Below are positions 15,187-23,487 of a stretch of 37,470 nucleotides of DNA, one piece after another (position 1 is the first letter of the stretch; every line of letters begins with the position of its first letter). This DNA comes from Myxococcota bacterium. GTDB taxonomy: Bacteria; Myxococcota_A; UBA9160; UBA4427. The stretch spans positions 1-37,470 of the forward strand of contig JANQEL010000240.1 of assembly GCA_028278345.1 (NCBI GenBank). Reading direction: 5' to 3'. Made by a program: the position numbers and the translations under genes. The notes under the pieces were generated by a model. That model was given only the letters and a program-made list of their open reading frames with translations. It did not search any database and was not told the origin of the DNA.

Positions 15187-18012
15187 ATGTCCATTCCTGA
15201 ACGGTCGCCGACGGAAGCCGAGGAGCTTGCAAAGAATGTCTTGGCCGTCGTGCGCGACGTCGCGATCGAGATCCACCCGCACAAGAAGCGCCGCCTCGTC
15301 GTAGAACTCGACAGTTCGCTCGATCGAGACCTGGGTCTCGACAGCCTGGGGCGGGTCGAGCTCTTGTCCCGCCTCCAACGCGTCTTCCACGTGCGTCTTC
15401 CGGAGTCATTGCTTACCGAGGCGTCGACTCCGCGAGACCTCGTTGCGGCCATCCTGGAGGGCGGTGTGGCAGAGCCTCTGTCGATGGCGTCGGAGCTTCG
15501 TCCCCTCCAGCTCGGTGGATCGCATGCGGTCCCGGCGACCGCGTCGACACTGCTCGCGATGCTCGACTGGCACGTGGACGCACATCCCGACCGCACCCAC
15601 ATGCTTCTCTACGGGGACGCGGACCAGGAGCAGGAGATCCGCTACCGCGATCTGCGCGAAGGAGCGTTGCGAGTCGCAACCGGACTACACCAGCGCGGTC
15701 TCGCCCACGGCGACTCGGTGGGAATCATGCTGCCAACGAGCGTCGCCTTCTTCGAGACCTTCTTCGGTGTGCTGTATGCCGGGGGAGTCCCGGTTCCGAT
15801 CTACCCCCCGTTCCGCCCCGCCCAGCTCGAAGACCACCTTCGCCGCCAGGCGGCCATCCTGAACAACGCTCAAGCTCGGATTCTGGTGGCGCCCCCCGAG
15901 GCGAGGGCGATCGCCGGGATGCTCGGCGCACGGGTCGCGACACTGCGTGGGGTCGAAACCGCGACCGATCTGCGCAGTGATTCGATCACCGCGTTGGGCC
16001 CGAGCACACACGCCGAGAGCGCTGCACTCATCCAATACACCTCCGGCAGCACCGGCGATCCCAAAGGTGTCGTTCTCAGCCACGCCAACCTGTTGGCCAA
16101 CATCCGCGCCATGGGTCGGGTGATGCAGGCGGGTTCGTCGGATGTCTTCGTGAGCTGGCTCCCTCTCTATCACGATATGGGGCTGATCGGCGCATGGCTC
16201 GGCTCGCTCTATCACGCCGCACCGGTCGTCGTCCTTTCGCCGCTGCGCTTTCTCACGCGCCCGGAGAGTTGGCTTTGGGCGATCCACCGGCACCGCGCGA
16301 CGCTCTCGGCGTCACCCAATTTCGGCTTCGAGCTGTGTCTGCGTAGGGTCGAGGACGGGGACATCGAAGGACTCGATCTCTCGTCATGGCGGATGGCCCT
16401 GAACGGCGCCGAGCCTGTGAGTCCCTCGACATTGCGACGCTTCGATGAACGCTTCCGCGCGTACGGCTTTCGCAACGAGGCGATGGCTCCCGTGTACGGG
16501 CTCGCCGAGAGTTCGGTCGGTCTCGCTTTTCCACCGCTGGGTCGCGCCCCCCTGGTGGACCGGGTCGATCGAAAAGGGCTCGCGGGCCGCGGTGAGGCGG
16601 TGCCCGCGTCTTCGGACGACCCCACCGCACTCGAGTTCGTCGCCTGCGGCCGTCCGCTTCCCGGCCATCAGGTACGCATCGTCGACGAATCGAATCGAGA
16701 ACTCCCGGACCGCCAACAAGGTCGGCTGCAGTTTCGGGGCCCGTCCTGCACGAGCGGTTACTTGCGCAACCCGGAGAAGACCTCCGAACTCTTCGACGGG
16801 CCATGGCTCGAGTCGGGGGACCTGGCCTACGTCGTCGATGGCGACATCTACATCACCGGTCGCACCAAGGACATGATCATCCGTGCCGGAAGAAACGTGT
16901 ATCCGCACGAACTCGAGGAAGCGGTTGGCGATCTGCCGGGCGTGCGGAAGGGATGCGTGGCGATCTTCCCGAGCATCGACCCCGAATCACAGACAGAACG
17001 CTTGATCGTACTGGCCGAGACGCGCGAGACCGACCCCGGTGTGCTCGACGATCTGCGTCGACGCGTCGAGGAGCAGGCGAGCGCACTGCTCGAAACGCCG
17101 CCGGACGACATCGTGCTCGCGCCGCCACACAGCGTACTCAAGACATCGAGTGGCAAGATCCGGCGGGCCGCCTGCCGTGCGCAGTACGAGAAGGGCAAGA
17201 TCGGCGCGCGGTCGGGCCCCCTCTGGTGGCAGGTGGTTCGGTTGGCCACCGCCGCGCTGGGCCAGCGATTGCTGCGCGCTGCAGTTCGCGTCCGACAGGG
17301 GTTGTACGCGGGTTGGTGGTGGACTGCGCTCGTGGTCACTGCGGCCATCGCCTGGATTCTGATCGTGCCGAATCCCATTCGGCGTTGGCGCTGGAGCGTC
17401 GCTCGCGGGGCGGCGCGATCCATGTTGTGGCTCGCGCGTATCCCGGTGCACCTCGAGGGAATCGAGAATCTGCCACAGACCGGTGGAATGCTGACCGTCA
17501 ATCACTCGAGCTATTTCGACAGCCTGGTTCTCGTCGCCTGCATTCCCGGCGAGCCACGCTTCGTCGCCAAGAGTGAACTCGCGACGCAGTGGATCGCCGG
17601 CCCCCTGTTGCGCCGCCTCGATACGCTCTTCGTCGAACGTTTCGACCTCCAGGCGGGTGTCGAAGATTCCCGACGCCTCACGGAAGCAGCACGAGCGGGC
17701 AGCCGCGTCGTCGCCTTTCCAGAGGGCACGTTGAGCCGAATGCCCGGGCTCCTTCCGTTCAAGCTCGGTTCGTTCCAGGTCGCCGCAGAGGCACATGCCC
17801 CGGTCGTCCCGATGGCTCTGCGCGGCACGCGCTCCATCTTGCGTGCCGACCAGTGGTTTCCACGGCGCGACTCCATCGAGCTGCGAATCGGCAAGCCTCT
17901 CTTGGCTCGCGGAACCGATTGGTCTGCGGCTGTCGATCTGAGGGATCGGGCGCGTGTCGAGATGTTGTGGATGTGCGGGGAACCGGACCTCGAAGAGGAG
18001 CACGTCTTCTGA
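15187..18012 (+). CDS. Fused acyl carrier protein, acyl-AMP ligase and 1-acyl-glycerophosphate acyltransferase
   Basis: A 941-residue three-domain enzyme. Residues about 10-95 form an acyl carrier domain with phosphopantetheine serine Ser53 in GLDSLGRVEL. Residues about 105-670 are an adenylate-forming ligase with TSGSTGDPKG (285-290), a FAAL-like PVPIYPPFRP stretch, and GRTKDMIIRAGRNVYP. After a membrane segment near 715-730 comes a PlsC-type acyltransferase with NHSSYFD (HX4D, 772-778) and FPEGT (844-848). It could activate free fatty acids as AMP-esters, load them on its own carrier and transfer them to a lysophospholipid. E. coli Aas has related activities with acyltransferase and ligase in the opposite order. 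An MFS gene follows after 16 bases. Confidence 0.85.
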   Translation: MSIPERSPTEAEELAKNVLAVVRDVAIEIHPHKKRRLVVELDSSLDRDLGLDSLGRVELLSRLQRVFHVRLPESLLTEASTPRDLVAAILEGGVAEPLSMASELRPLQLGGSHAVPATASTLLAMLDWHVDAHPDRTHMLLYGDADQEQEIRYRDLREGALRVATGLHQRGLAHGDSVGIMLPTSVAFFETFFGVLYAGGVPVPIYPPFRPAQLEDHLRRQAAILNNAQARILVAPPEARAIAGMLGARVATLRGVETATDLRSDSITALGPSTHAESAALIQYTSGSTGDPKGVVLSHANLLANIRAMGRVMQAGSSDVFVSWLPLYHDMGLIGAWLGSLYHAAPVVVLSPLRFLTRPESWLWAIHRHRATLSASPNFGFELCLRRVEDGDIEGLDLSSWRMALNGAEPVSPSTLRRFDERFRAYGFRNEAMAPVYGLAESSVGLAFPPLGRAPLVDRVDRKGLAGRGEAVPASSDDPTALEFVACGRPLPGHQVRIVDESNRELPDRQQGRLQFRGPSCTSGYLRNPEKTSELFDGPWLESGDLAYVVDGDIYITGRTKDMIIRAGRNVYPHELEEAVGDLPGVRKGCVAIFPSIDPESQTERLIVLAETRETDPGVLDDLRRRVEEQASALLETPPDDIVLAPPHSVLKTSSGKIRRAACRAQYEKGKIGARSGPLWWQVVRLATAALGQRLLRAAVRVRQGLYAGWWWTALVVTAAIAWILIVPNPIRRWRWSVARGAARSMLWLARIPVHLEGIENLPQTGGMLTVNHSSYFDSLVLVACIPGEPRFVAKSELATQWIAGPLLRRLDTLFVERFDLQAGVEDSRRLTEAARAGSRVVAFPEGTLSRMPGLLPFKLGSFQVAAEAHAPVVPMALRGTRSILRADQWFPRRDSIELRIGKPLLARGTDWSAAVDLRDRARVEMLWMCGEPDLEEEHVF

Positions 18013-18028
18013 ACCGACGGTCGATGGG

Positions 18029-19327
18029 ATGAACGAGAAGGGCAGGGATCTGCTGCGTCGCCTCGGCCTCGAGCGCAAGGATGTACGCGCGTGGGCGGTC
18101 TACGACTGGGCCAACTCCGCGTTCATCACGAGTGTGGTGGCCGCGGTCTTTCCGATCTACTTCATGAGCGTGGCGGCCGAGCAACTCGAACCGGCGGTTG
18201 CCAGCCAACGCTTCGCGATGTCCACGGCGGCCACGATCCTGGTGGCCGCCTGGTTGTCCCCATTGTTGGGAGCCGCGGCGGATTGGTCGGGGCACCGTAG
18301 ACGCTACTTGTTCGGCTTCCTGCTGTTGGGTTGCGGTGCGACGGCGGCGTTGGCATCCGTTGGACCGGGAAACTGGATCCTGGGCATCGTGCTGTTTGCG
18401 CTCGCAAACATCGGTGGGTATGGGAGCCTGGTCTTCTACGACGCACTGCTGCCCCATCTGGTGTCCCGAACGGAACTCGACCGCGCGTCCGCGGCCGGCT
18501 TCGGTCTCGGCTACCTGGGTGGCGGCCTGCTGCTTGCGGTACATCTGCTCTGGCTACGCGATCCGCAGGCCTTTGGCATGGAGAGCTGGGAAAGCGCCGC
18601 GAGGTTCGCCTTCGTTTCGGTGGCCCTGTGGTGGTTCGGCTTCTCGATTCCGCTGTTCGTGCGCGTCGAGGAGCCGCCAGGTGGCGGGCCGCCGGGAGCT
18701 TCGCGGGGTTCCCTGGCCGCAGGATTTCGACAGCTCGCGACCACGTTCCGTGAACTCGGGCGCTATCGCCAGGCGCTGCATTTCCTGGTCGCCTACGTCA
18801 TCTACGCCGACGGTATCGGGACCGTGATCCGTCTGGCAGTCATCTACGGCAGCGAGATCGGCATCGCTGGCGATGCGCTCATCGGGTCGATTCTGATCGT
18901 CCAGCTGGTGGCCGCGCCCTCGACTTTCGTGTTTGGCAAATTCGCCGAACGCGTCGGCTCCAAGCGGGCCATTCTCGCGGGACTCGCCGTCTACGTGTTG
19001 ATCTGCATGCTCGGATTCAGAATGCGCTCAGCGGCAGAGTTTCTCGTGCTTGCGGTTCTCGTCGGGACGGTTCAGGGTGGCATCCTGGCCATCAGCCGCG
19101 CGGTGTTCGCGTCGCTGATCCCGCCCGCGCAATCTGCCGAGTTCTTCGGCTTGTTTTCAGTAGCCGAGCGGTTCGCCGGGATCCTCGGACCTTCGCTGTT
19201 CGTGCTTCTTGGGGCCGCCACCGGATCGAACCGCTACGGGATCCTCGGTCTCGTCGTCGTCTTCGCTCTGGGCGCAGCGATCCTCTGGTTCCTCGAAATC
19301 GATCCCCCGTCGGACAGCACGGCCTAG
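18029..19327 (+). CDS. MFS transporter, UMF1/Atg22-like family
   Basis: A 432-residue membrane transporter with about twelve predicted segments. The N-terminal VRAWAVYDWANSAF motif, followed by FPIYF, is the hallmark of the UMF1 (unknown major facilitator 1, Atg22-like) family. Its substrate is not known; Atg22 exports amino acids from the yeast vacuole. It begins 16 bases after the fused acyl ligase-acyltransferase and is probably co-translated with it. That pairing resembles lplT-aas, in which an MFS flippase supplies lysophospholipid to the enzyme, so a lipid substrate is a reasonable inference. The start is ATG at 18029 with a weak ribosome site. Confidence 0.8.
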   Translation: MNEKGRDLLRRLGLERKDVRAWAVYDWANSAFITSVVAAVFPIYFMSVAAEQLEPAVASQRFAMSTAATILVAAWLSPLLGAAADWSGHRRRYLFGFLLLGCGATAALASVGPGNWILGIVLFALANIGGYGSLVFYDALLPHLVSRTELDRASAAGFGLGYLGGGLLLAVHLLWLRDPQAFGMESWESAARFAFVSVALWWFGFSIPLFVRVEEPPGGGPPGASRGSLAAGFRQLATTFRELGRYRQALHFLVAYVIYADGIGTVIRLAVIYGSEIGIAGDALIGSILIVQLVAAPSTFVFGKFAERVGSKRAILAGLAVYVLICMLGFRMRSAAEFLVLAVLVGTVQGGILAISRAVFASLIPPAQSAEFFGLFSVAERFAGILGPSLFVLLGAATGSNRYGILGLVVVFALGAAILWFLEIDPPSDSTA

Positions 19328-19418
19328 CTGCCGTCGCAGATCTTCTGGACATGGGGCTTGCGCTCTCTCGCAGGTGACGATCGTCATGGGACGAATCGCA
19401 GTCCTGGGGGGAGCAAAG

Positions 19419-19844
19419 ATGTCGGTAGGGGCCATCTGTATCCGAAGTGTCCATACGGCAAGAGCCGATGAGTCCGTACGTGCCGTCACACGGCGTATGG
19501 CCGAACGCGATGTGGGTGCGTTGGTCGTCGTGGACGACGATGCTCGTCCTGTTGGAATGGTGACCGACCGTGACGTGGCACTGCGTTGCGTGGCCGAAGA
19601 GTCGGATCCGAGTTCCACGCAGGTTTCCTCGATCATGAGCGCGCCTGTCGTCTGCGTGACCGAGGCGACGCCGATCGAAGACGCACTCACGCGGATGGCC
19701 GGTACTTCCGCGCGCCGGCTGGCGGTCACGGACGAGGAGGGACGACTCGCGGGAATCCTCGCATTGGACGACGTGCTCGACCTCCTGGTCGAGGAGGCCG
19801 CGACCATCGGGCGCCTGTTGCGGCGCCCCCGTTCAGCTTCCTAG
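19419..19844 (+). CDS. CBS-domain-pair protein
   Basis: A 141-residue protein made of two CBS domains (about 1-65 and 68-130). GALVVVDDDARPVGMVTDRD and then RRLAVTDEEGRLAGILALDD are the repeated strand-helix signatures. Paired CBS domains usually bind adenine nucleotides and regulate a partner. ATG at 19419 follows GGGGGGAG at ideal spacing; ATG at 19386 is an alternative. The last codons and the TAG stop lie inside tRNA-tail repeat D (CTTCCTAGACC), so the present C-terminus was set by whatever event placed that repeat. Confidence 0.8.
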   Translation: MSVGAICIRSVHTARADESVRAVTRRMAERDVGALVVVDDDARPVGMVTDRDVALRCVAEESDPSSTQVSSIMSAPVVCVTEATPIEDALTRMAGTSARRLAVTDEEGRLAGILALDDVLDLLVEEAATIGRLLRRPRSAS

Positions 19845-19896
19845 ACCGGAGGTCAGAGGTTCATTTGAAAGCATGCTTTCAAGCCTCTCGGGGAGC
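19834..19896 (+). repeat. tRNA-tail repeat D with perfect palindrome in the T-loop
   Basis: CAGCTTCCTAGACCGG and AGGTCAGAGGTTC match repeat B at all but one base over 29. The T-loop is replaced by a sequence containing TTGAAAGCATGCTTTCAA (19865-19882), an 18-base perfect palindrome, and then the T-stem partner CCTCTCGGGG resumes. The outer T-stem AGAGG/CCTCT is intact, so the whole repeat can form a long hairpin. The match to the acceptor end stops after CGGGGAGC. Confidence 0.8.
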
Positions 19897-19992
19897 TATT
19901 TCGAGCGATTCAAGCCGAGAACGGTCGGGGTGCATCAACTCGATGCCCACGCCTACACCCGCGAGCACCGCGTGCGGCGTCGAACGTCGCTC

Positions 19993-20685
19993 CTACGGAA
20001 GGTTCGACAGGTCTTCGCGCAGGAGGGACAATTCGGTCTGCGCCTCCTGAATGCCGGCCACGCCATCGGTGAAGATCTGCTGGCCTTCAGCTTCGCCGAA
20101 CGCCTCGATCAGCAGATCGGGGACGTCGGCTTGTTGGTCGAGCTGGGCTGGATCGGACACCCCTTGAGCCACGGTGTAGGTGCCCAACTCGCCAACCACA
20201 GGGACGGCGACGTTGTAGCGGCGCTCTTCGTCGACCTTGGCTGCCGCCTCGATCACCTTGCGAATCAGATCTTCGCAAGCGGCCACCCCCGTCGGCGTCG
20301 GTCGCAGGCGCGTCACCAGGGCCAGCGGCGGCGGTGCGTCGAGTTGCAGCACCCCGGCACCGAGATCCTCCCGCGCTCGCATCAGCAAACTCGCCTCGGC
20401 CACGACGCCCTCACCGATGGCGCCGAGCAACGCCTCGCCATCGGCCTCGCCGAAGAGGCGACGGATCATGGCGTCCGGCGCTTCCTCCGCCGCCATTGCG
20501 GCGAATCCCTCCACGCTGCTGATGAAGCTGATGCTTCGCCCCGCGCTTCCGTTCGAGATGCGCGTACTCCACCTGGCCGTATCGCCGTCGTTGCGTGCGC
20601 GTTCGGCGACGAAGCGCACCAGTCTCTCGTGGCGCGCAACCGATCCGCCTTGCACCTGTTGCCTGAGTACAGAAATCAAAGCCAT
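19993..20685 (-). CDS. Hypothetical protein
   Basis: A 230-residue soluble protein with no recognised domain and no signal peptide. The start ATG at 20685 is well supported by AGGAGGGA six bases upstream. The first half contains FISSVEGFAAMAAEEAPDAM and is alanine-rich and helical; the second half has VAVPVVGELGTYTVAQGV. It begins to the right of the last tRNA-tail repeat and is separated from it by about 100 bases with no clear feature. Codon use is like that of the chromosomal genes. Confidence 0.6.
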   Translation of the reverse strand: MALISVLRQQVQGGSVARHERLVRFVAERARNDGDTARWSTRISNGSAGRSISFISSVEGFAAMAAEEAPDAMIRRLFGEADGEALLGAIGEGVVAEASLLMRAREDLGAGVLQLDAPPPLALVTRLRPTPTGVAACEDLIRKVIEAAAKVDEERRYNVAVPVVGELGTYTVAQGVSDPAQLDQQADVPDLLIEAFGEAEGQQIFTDGVAGIQEAQTELSLLREDLSNLP

Positions 20686-20916
20686 GGCTCCCTCCTGACT
20701 TTCTTTCGTGTTGGGTTGGACTCGATTCGTTGCGATGGACACAACCAGAGCCGTGACACGAGGAGGACGGAGCGTGCGAGGAGCCAGGGGGGAGGGGACG
20801 GGGTCGCTGGGAATGGGCGGTGGTCCTTCGCGCCTTCCTTATACACCCGCGCCGATCTCCGGGAAAGAATTTTCTCTCGGGTGCGCAGAAACCCGCCAAG
20901 TCCATCAACGGCGTTG

Positions 20917-21876
20917 CTAGCGAGCGCGTCCAAAGAACTCCGAGAAGATCGAGCCGATTCGTTCGGGTTGCTCTTGAGCGACCCAGTGGGTCCCTGAGTC
21001 GAGTTCGACGAGTTCTCCGGCATCGAGGAAACGCAAGCTCAGCCTCGTCACGTCCTCGTTGAAGTAGACATCACCGGGCACGAGGATGACGAGAACGGGG
21101 CGAACGATGCGACCGTCTCCCTCATAAGGCCATCCGCTGGCGCGCCTGAACTTCGTGATGGCGTACACCGCGTCATCGCGATCCCAGGAGGAACGCAGCA
21201 GATCCATTTCTTCGTCAGAAAACGTGCCTGGTGCAGAGGTCGCGCGGAGATTGCTCGACATGAGCCACCAATTGCCCAGACGCGCTGTGAAGCCGGGCAA
21301 CCACGGGATCTGCATGAAGGTTCGGTGCCATGAGACCTCATCCACATCTCCTTCGAAGAGGCCGTAGGCCAGCGGATGAGGAACCGAGATCACGGCATAG
21401 CTTCGAACTCGCTCGGGATGTTCGAGAACGAGACGCCACCCCACACCGCCGCCGACGTCTTGCGCAGCGACATGTGCGGTGCCGAGACCGAGTGCGTCGA
21501 GCAGGCCGACGATGTCGCCGACCCGGCGATCCAGCCGATAGGCCTCCGGATCCGATGGTTTGTCCGAGCGGTTGTATCCCCGCTGATCCGGCACGATCAC
21601 CCTGAAGCCCGCACGCGCAAGCACGGCCATCGGCCCGCGCCAGGCGTACCAGAACTCGGGGAATCCGTGCAGAAGCACGACGGGCGGGCCGTCGTCTGGG
21701 CCGGCGAGCACGACGTGGAGCGAGACCTCGCCGACATCGATTCGACGAGACTCGAGCTCGATGCCCAGCGCGGCACGGGCTATCGAGACCTCATCGCGAT
21801 CTGGCTGATGTCCGGAGAGCTGGCCTAGCACCAGCGCAACGATGATCACCCCGAAACAGACGGAAGCGACGCGCAT
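20917..21876 (-). CDS. Alpha/beta hydrolase, epoxide-hydrolase-like, membrane-anchored or exported
   Basis: A 319-residue hydrolase. An N-terminal hydrophobic segment (VASVCFGVIIVALVLGQL) acts as signal or anchor. The fold signatures are VVLLHGFPEFWYAWRG (oxyanion HGFPE of epoxide hydrolases and haloalkane dehalogenases), VPDQRGYNRSDKP, and the nucleophile elbow AAQDVGGGVGW, where Asp is the nucleophile as in epoxide hydrolases. A later Asp or Glu in LVPGDVYFNED and the His in DSGTHWVAQE complete the triad. The tryptophan usual after the nucleophile (DWGG) is Val here. ATG at 21876 is chosen; GTG two codons upstream is possible. Confidence 0.8.
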   Translation of the reverse strand: MRVASVCFGVIIVALVLGQLSGHQPDRDEVSIARAALGIELESRRIDVGEVSLHVVLAGPDDGPPVVLLHGFPEFWYAWRGPMAVLARAGFRVIVPDQRGYNRSDKPSDPEAYRLDRRVGDIVGLLDALGLGTAHVAAQDVGGGVGWRLVLEHPERVRSYAVISVPHPLAYGLFEGDVDEVSWHRTFMQIPWLPGFTARLGNWWLMSSNLRATSAPGTFSDEEMDLLRSSWDRDDAVYAITKFRRASGWPYEGDGRIVRPVLVILVPGDVYFNEDVTRLSLRFLDAGELVELDSGTHWVAQEQPERIGSIFSEFFGRAR

Positions 21877-22266
21877 CTGCACATCCTATCACGGCGCCAC
21901 CCGAGACATCCTGAATCGACCGGATTCGAACCCGGTCAGGCCGAGGTAAGGCCACACACGGTAGTCGAGATCGTCCGAGCCGAACGCGGGGGCGGATCGA
22001 AACCATCGTTCGAGTGCGCCACCGCGCCATCGCATGCCTGGTGGATCGACATGCCTTCGATCGTGCAATCCCTGCTGCACCCGTCGCCGTTGACCGGGTC
22101 CCCGATCGGCGGTGTGGGTGCAAGAGTGGTCGCAACTGCCTGATTTCGGGTATGCGGATTTGGATTGCCGCAGAGCGCGTTCGTCGCGTAGCATTGTCAG
22201 CCTGGGAAAGGGGATCCACTCCTGCGGGAGAGGCGTCCCCTTTTCCGTTTTCGGGAGGTGTGAACC
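21877..22266. other. Gene-free region upstream of the second PEP-CTERM gene
   Basis: No credible gene is present. It should contain the promoters for the hydrolase (minus) and the PEP-CTERM gene (plus). A near-palindrome, GACCGGATTCGAACCCGGTC at 21918-21937, resembles a tRNA T-arm, but the rest of a tRNA is not there. A strong two-tier hairpin lies at 22204-22246. Confidence 0.4.
22204..22246 (+). promoter_or_regulatory. Leader hairpin in front of the second PEP-CTERM gene
   Basis: GGGAAAGGGGA at 22204-22214 pairs over 11 positions (one G-T) with TCCCCTTTTCC at 22236-22246. Inside, CTCC at 22219-22222 pairs with GGAG at 22227-22230. The hairpin ends about 20 bases before the start codon and just before the ribosome site GGGAGGTG, and is followed by CGTTTTC. 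It may be an attenuator or an mRNA-stabilising 5' stem. Confidence 0.45.
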
Positions 22267-22854
22267 ATGCGACGACCCGCCCACTCGGCTTTCGCATTCC
22301 TATTCGGCCTCTGGCTTCTGCTTCCAAGCGTGGCTGGTGCCGCGCCCATCCTGATCATCCAGGAGTGGCGCGACCCGCTCTTCGGCTCCAACGGGCAATC
22401 GCTGCGGACCGGGGCGATCTTCGACGATACGGGAATCACCGGCTCGGGTACGGAGGATGTCCTGCTTACCGAGTTGAACGTGTTCGAATCCGAGTTCGGA
22501 ATTGGCCAGAACGCAAACTACGCCCAGTTCAGTGTGCCGCCGAGCTTCAGCATCGAGGGCAACGTCTTTGCCCGCTACGTGGACGGCAACTTCGTTCGCC
22601 TGCAGAGTGTCGACCTCGGCGGGTCGGCGCTGACGACCCTGCTCAACATGCTGGACGACAACGACTACGGAGCCCGCTTCTCGGTCGGCGCCGGCGGCGC
22701 TTTCTATGGCCTCGCCTTGTCGCTGAACCAGTACGACCTGCACTCCACCAACATCACCGTGATTCCCGAGCCGGGGACGCTTCCCCTCGTGGCGGCGGGG
22801 ATCGGGTGGCTGGCCGCGCGTTGCAGAAAGCGCCGCACGGAGATCAGCGACTGA
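22267..22854 (+). CDS. PEP-CTERM secreted protein
   Basis: A 195-residue exported protein. A signal peptide occupies residues 1-25 (FAFLFGLWLLLPSVAGAA). The C-terminal sorting signal is IPEPGTLPLVAAGIG, a hydrophobic stretch, then RCRKRR. The mature region is rich in Gly, Asn and Asp with no recognised domain or repeat. The start follows GGGAGGTG at good spacing. It is presumably processed by an exosortase encoded elsewhere. It shares no obvious mature-domain similarity with the PEP-CTERM protein at 576. Confidence 0.8.
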   Translation: MRRPAHSAFAFLFGLWLLLPSVAGAAPILIIQEWRDPLFGSNGQSLRTGAIFDDTGITGSGTEDVLLTELNVFESEFGIGQNANYAQFSVPPSFSIEGNVFARYVDGNFVRLQSVDLGGSALTTLLNMLDDNDYGARFSVGAGGAFYGLALSLNQYDLHSTNITVIPEPGTLPLVAAGIGWLAARCRKRRTEISD

Positions 22855-22865
22855 GAGAGCGAGCG

Positions 22866-23081
22866 CTACCGCCCAGGCGGCAGCAGCGGCGGCTTCTTTG
22901 CGAAGAACTTGTCCAGTTCTTTCACCCGGCCGGCTTCCTTGGCGACGGCCGTGCGCTCCTTCACGGCCTCGTTCAGCCCCTTGATGTCATCGAACACACC
23001 GGCATGGACCGACGTTGCGGTGAACAGCATCAACGACGCCAGGGCGAGGATGGCTACCGCAAGTCGAGTGGGGTTCCGCAT
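22866..23081 (-). CDS. Small exported protein
   Basis: A 71-residue protein with a clear signal peptide (LAVAILALASLMLFTATSVHA) and a charged mature part of about 44 residues (DDIKGLNEAVKERTAVAKEA), probably one amphipathic helix, ending in a PPLLPPGR tail. Function is unknown. The ATG at 23081 follows AGGAGGGAAAGGA. It converges with the PEP-CTERM gene (11 bases between stops) and is divergent from the small lipoprotein gene. Confidence 0.6.
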   Translation of the reverse strand: MRNPTRLAVAILALASLMLFTATSVHAGVFDDIKGLNEAVKERTAVAKEAGRVKELDKFFAKKPPLLPPGR

Positions 23082-23179
23082 GGTTTCCTTTCCCTCCTGC
23101 GGGAATTGTGGGCGGGTTCGCCCCATTCGAATCAACAGTGCTCCGGGCCGATTCGCATGAGCCCGGGTCTTTGTCATAC

Positions 23180-23470
23180 ATGAAGAAGCTTGCGGCTCTG
23201 CTGATCGCAGCCCTTTCCGTGGGAATGCAGGGCTGCTTCACGATCAGCCTCTGGGGTGGAGACTTCATCGACGAAGACGTTCCGGCAAACGACACGGTCG
23301 AGACCACCATGGGATGGGAGTTCCCAGACGAATCGGGGGACAGCATGACCAACGAGGAGATCCTCGGACTGATCCTCCTGACACCCGTCGCGATCGCGCT
23401 GGATTGCCTGACCCTTCCAGCACAGGCCTGGTTCTTCGGTTGGGACGAGGAGGACTGGACCGAGGAGTGA
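23180..23470 (+). CDS. Small lipoprotein, YceK/YidQ-like
   Basis: A 96-residue lipoprotein. The signal peptide MKKLAALLIAALSVG ends at a GMQGC lipobox-like site, so Cys18 is the probable lipidated residue. The C-terminal segment LLTPVAIALDCLTLPAQAWFFG resembles the conserved P...LD.L.LP motif of YceK/YidQ lipoproteins, whose role is unknown. The remainder is acidic. An extension to 23108 in the same frame would bury the signal peptide and is not used. Confidence 0.6.
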   Translation: MKKLAALLIAALSVGMQGCFTISLWGGDFIDEDVPANDTVETTMGWEFPDESGDSMTNEEILGLILLTPVAIALDCLTLPAQAWFFGWDEEDWTEE

Positions 23471-23487
23471 ACGATCTCGCCGGCTGT

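Noticed and set aside
13454..19896. tRNA-tail repeats as integron attC sites
   Set aside because: They lack the GTTRRRY-type core and inverse-core boxes expected of attC, derive clearly from tRNA-Arg, and lie between long multi-gene segments on both strands.
21911..21940. tRNA T-arm-like sequence (GATTCGAACCCGGTC) in the gap before the second PEP-CTERM gene
   Set aside because: No matching acceptor stem, D-arm or anticodon arm is found on either strand at tRNA distances; the loop is also one base off. It is treated as chance or a faint relic.
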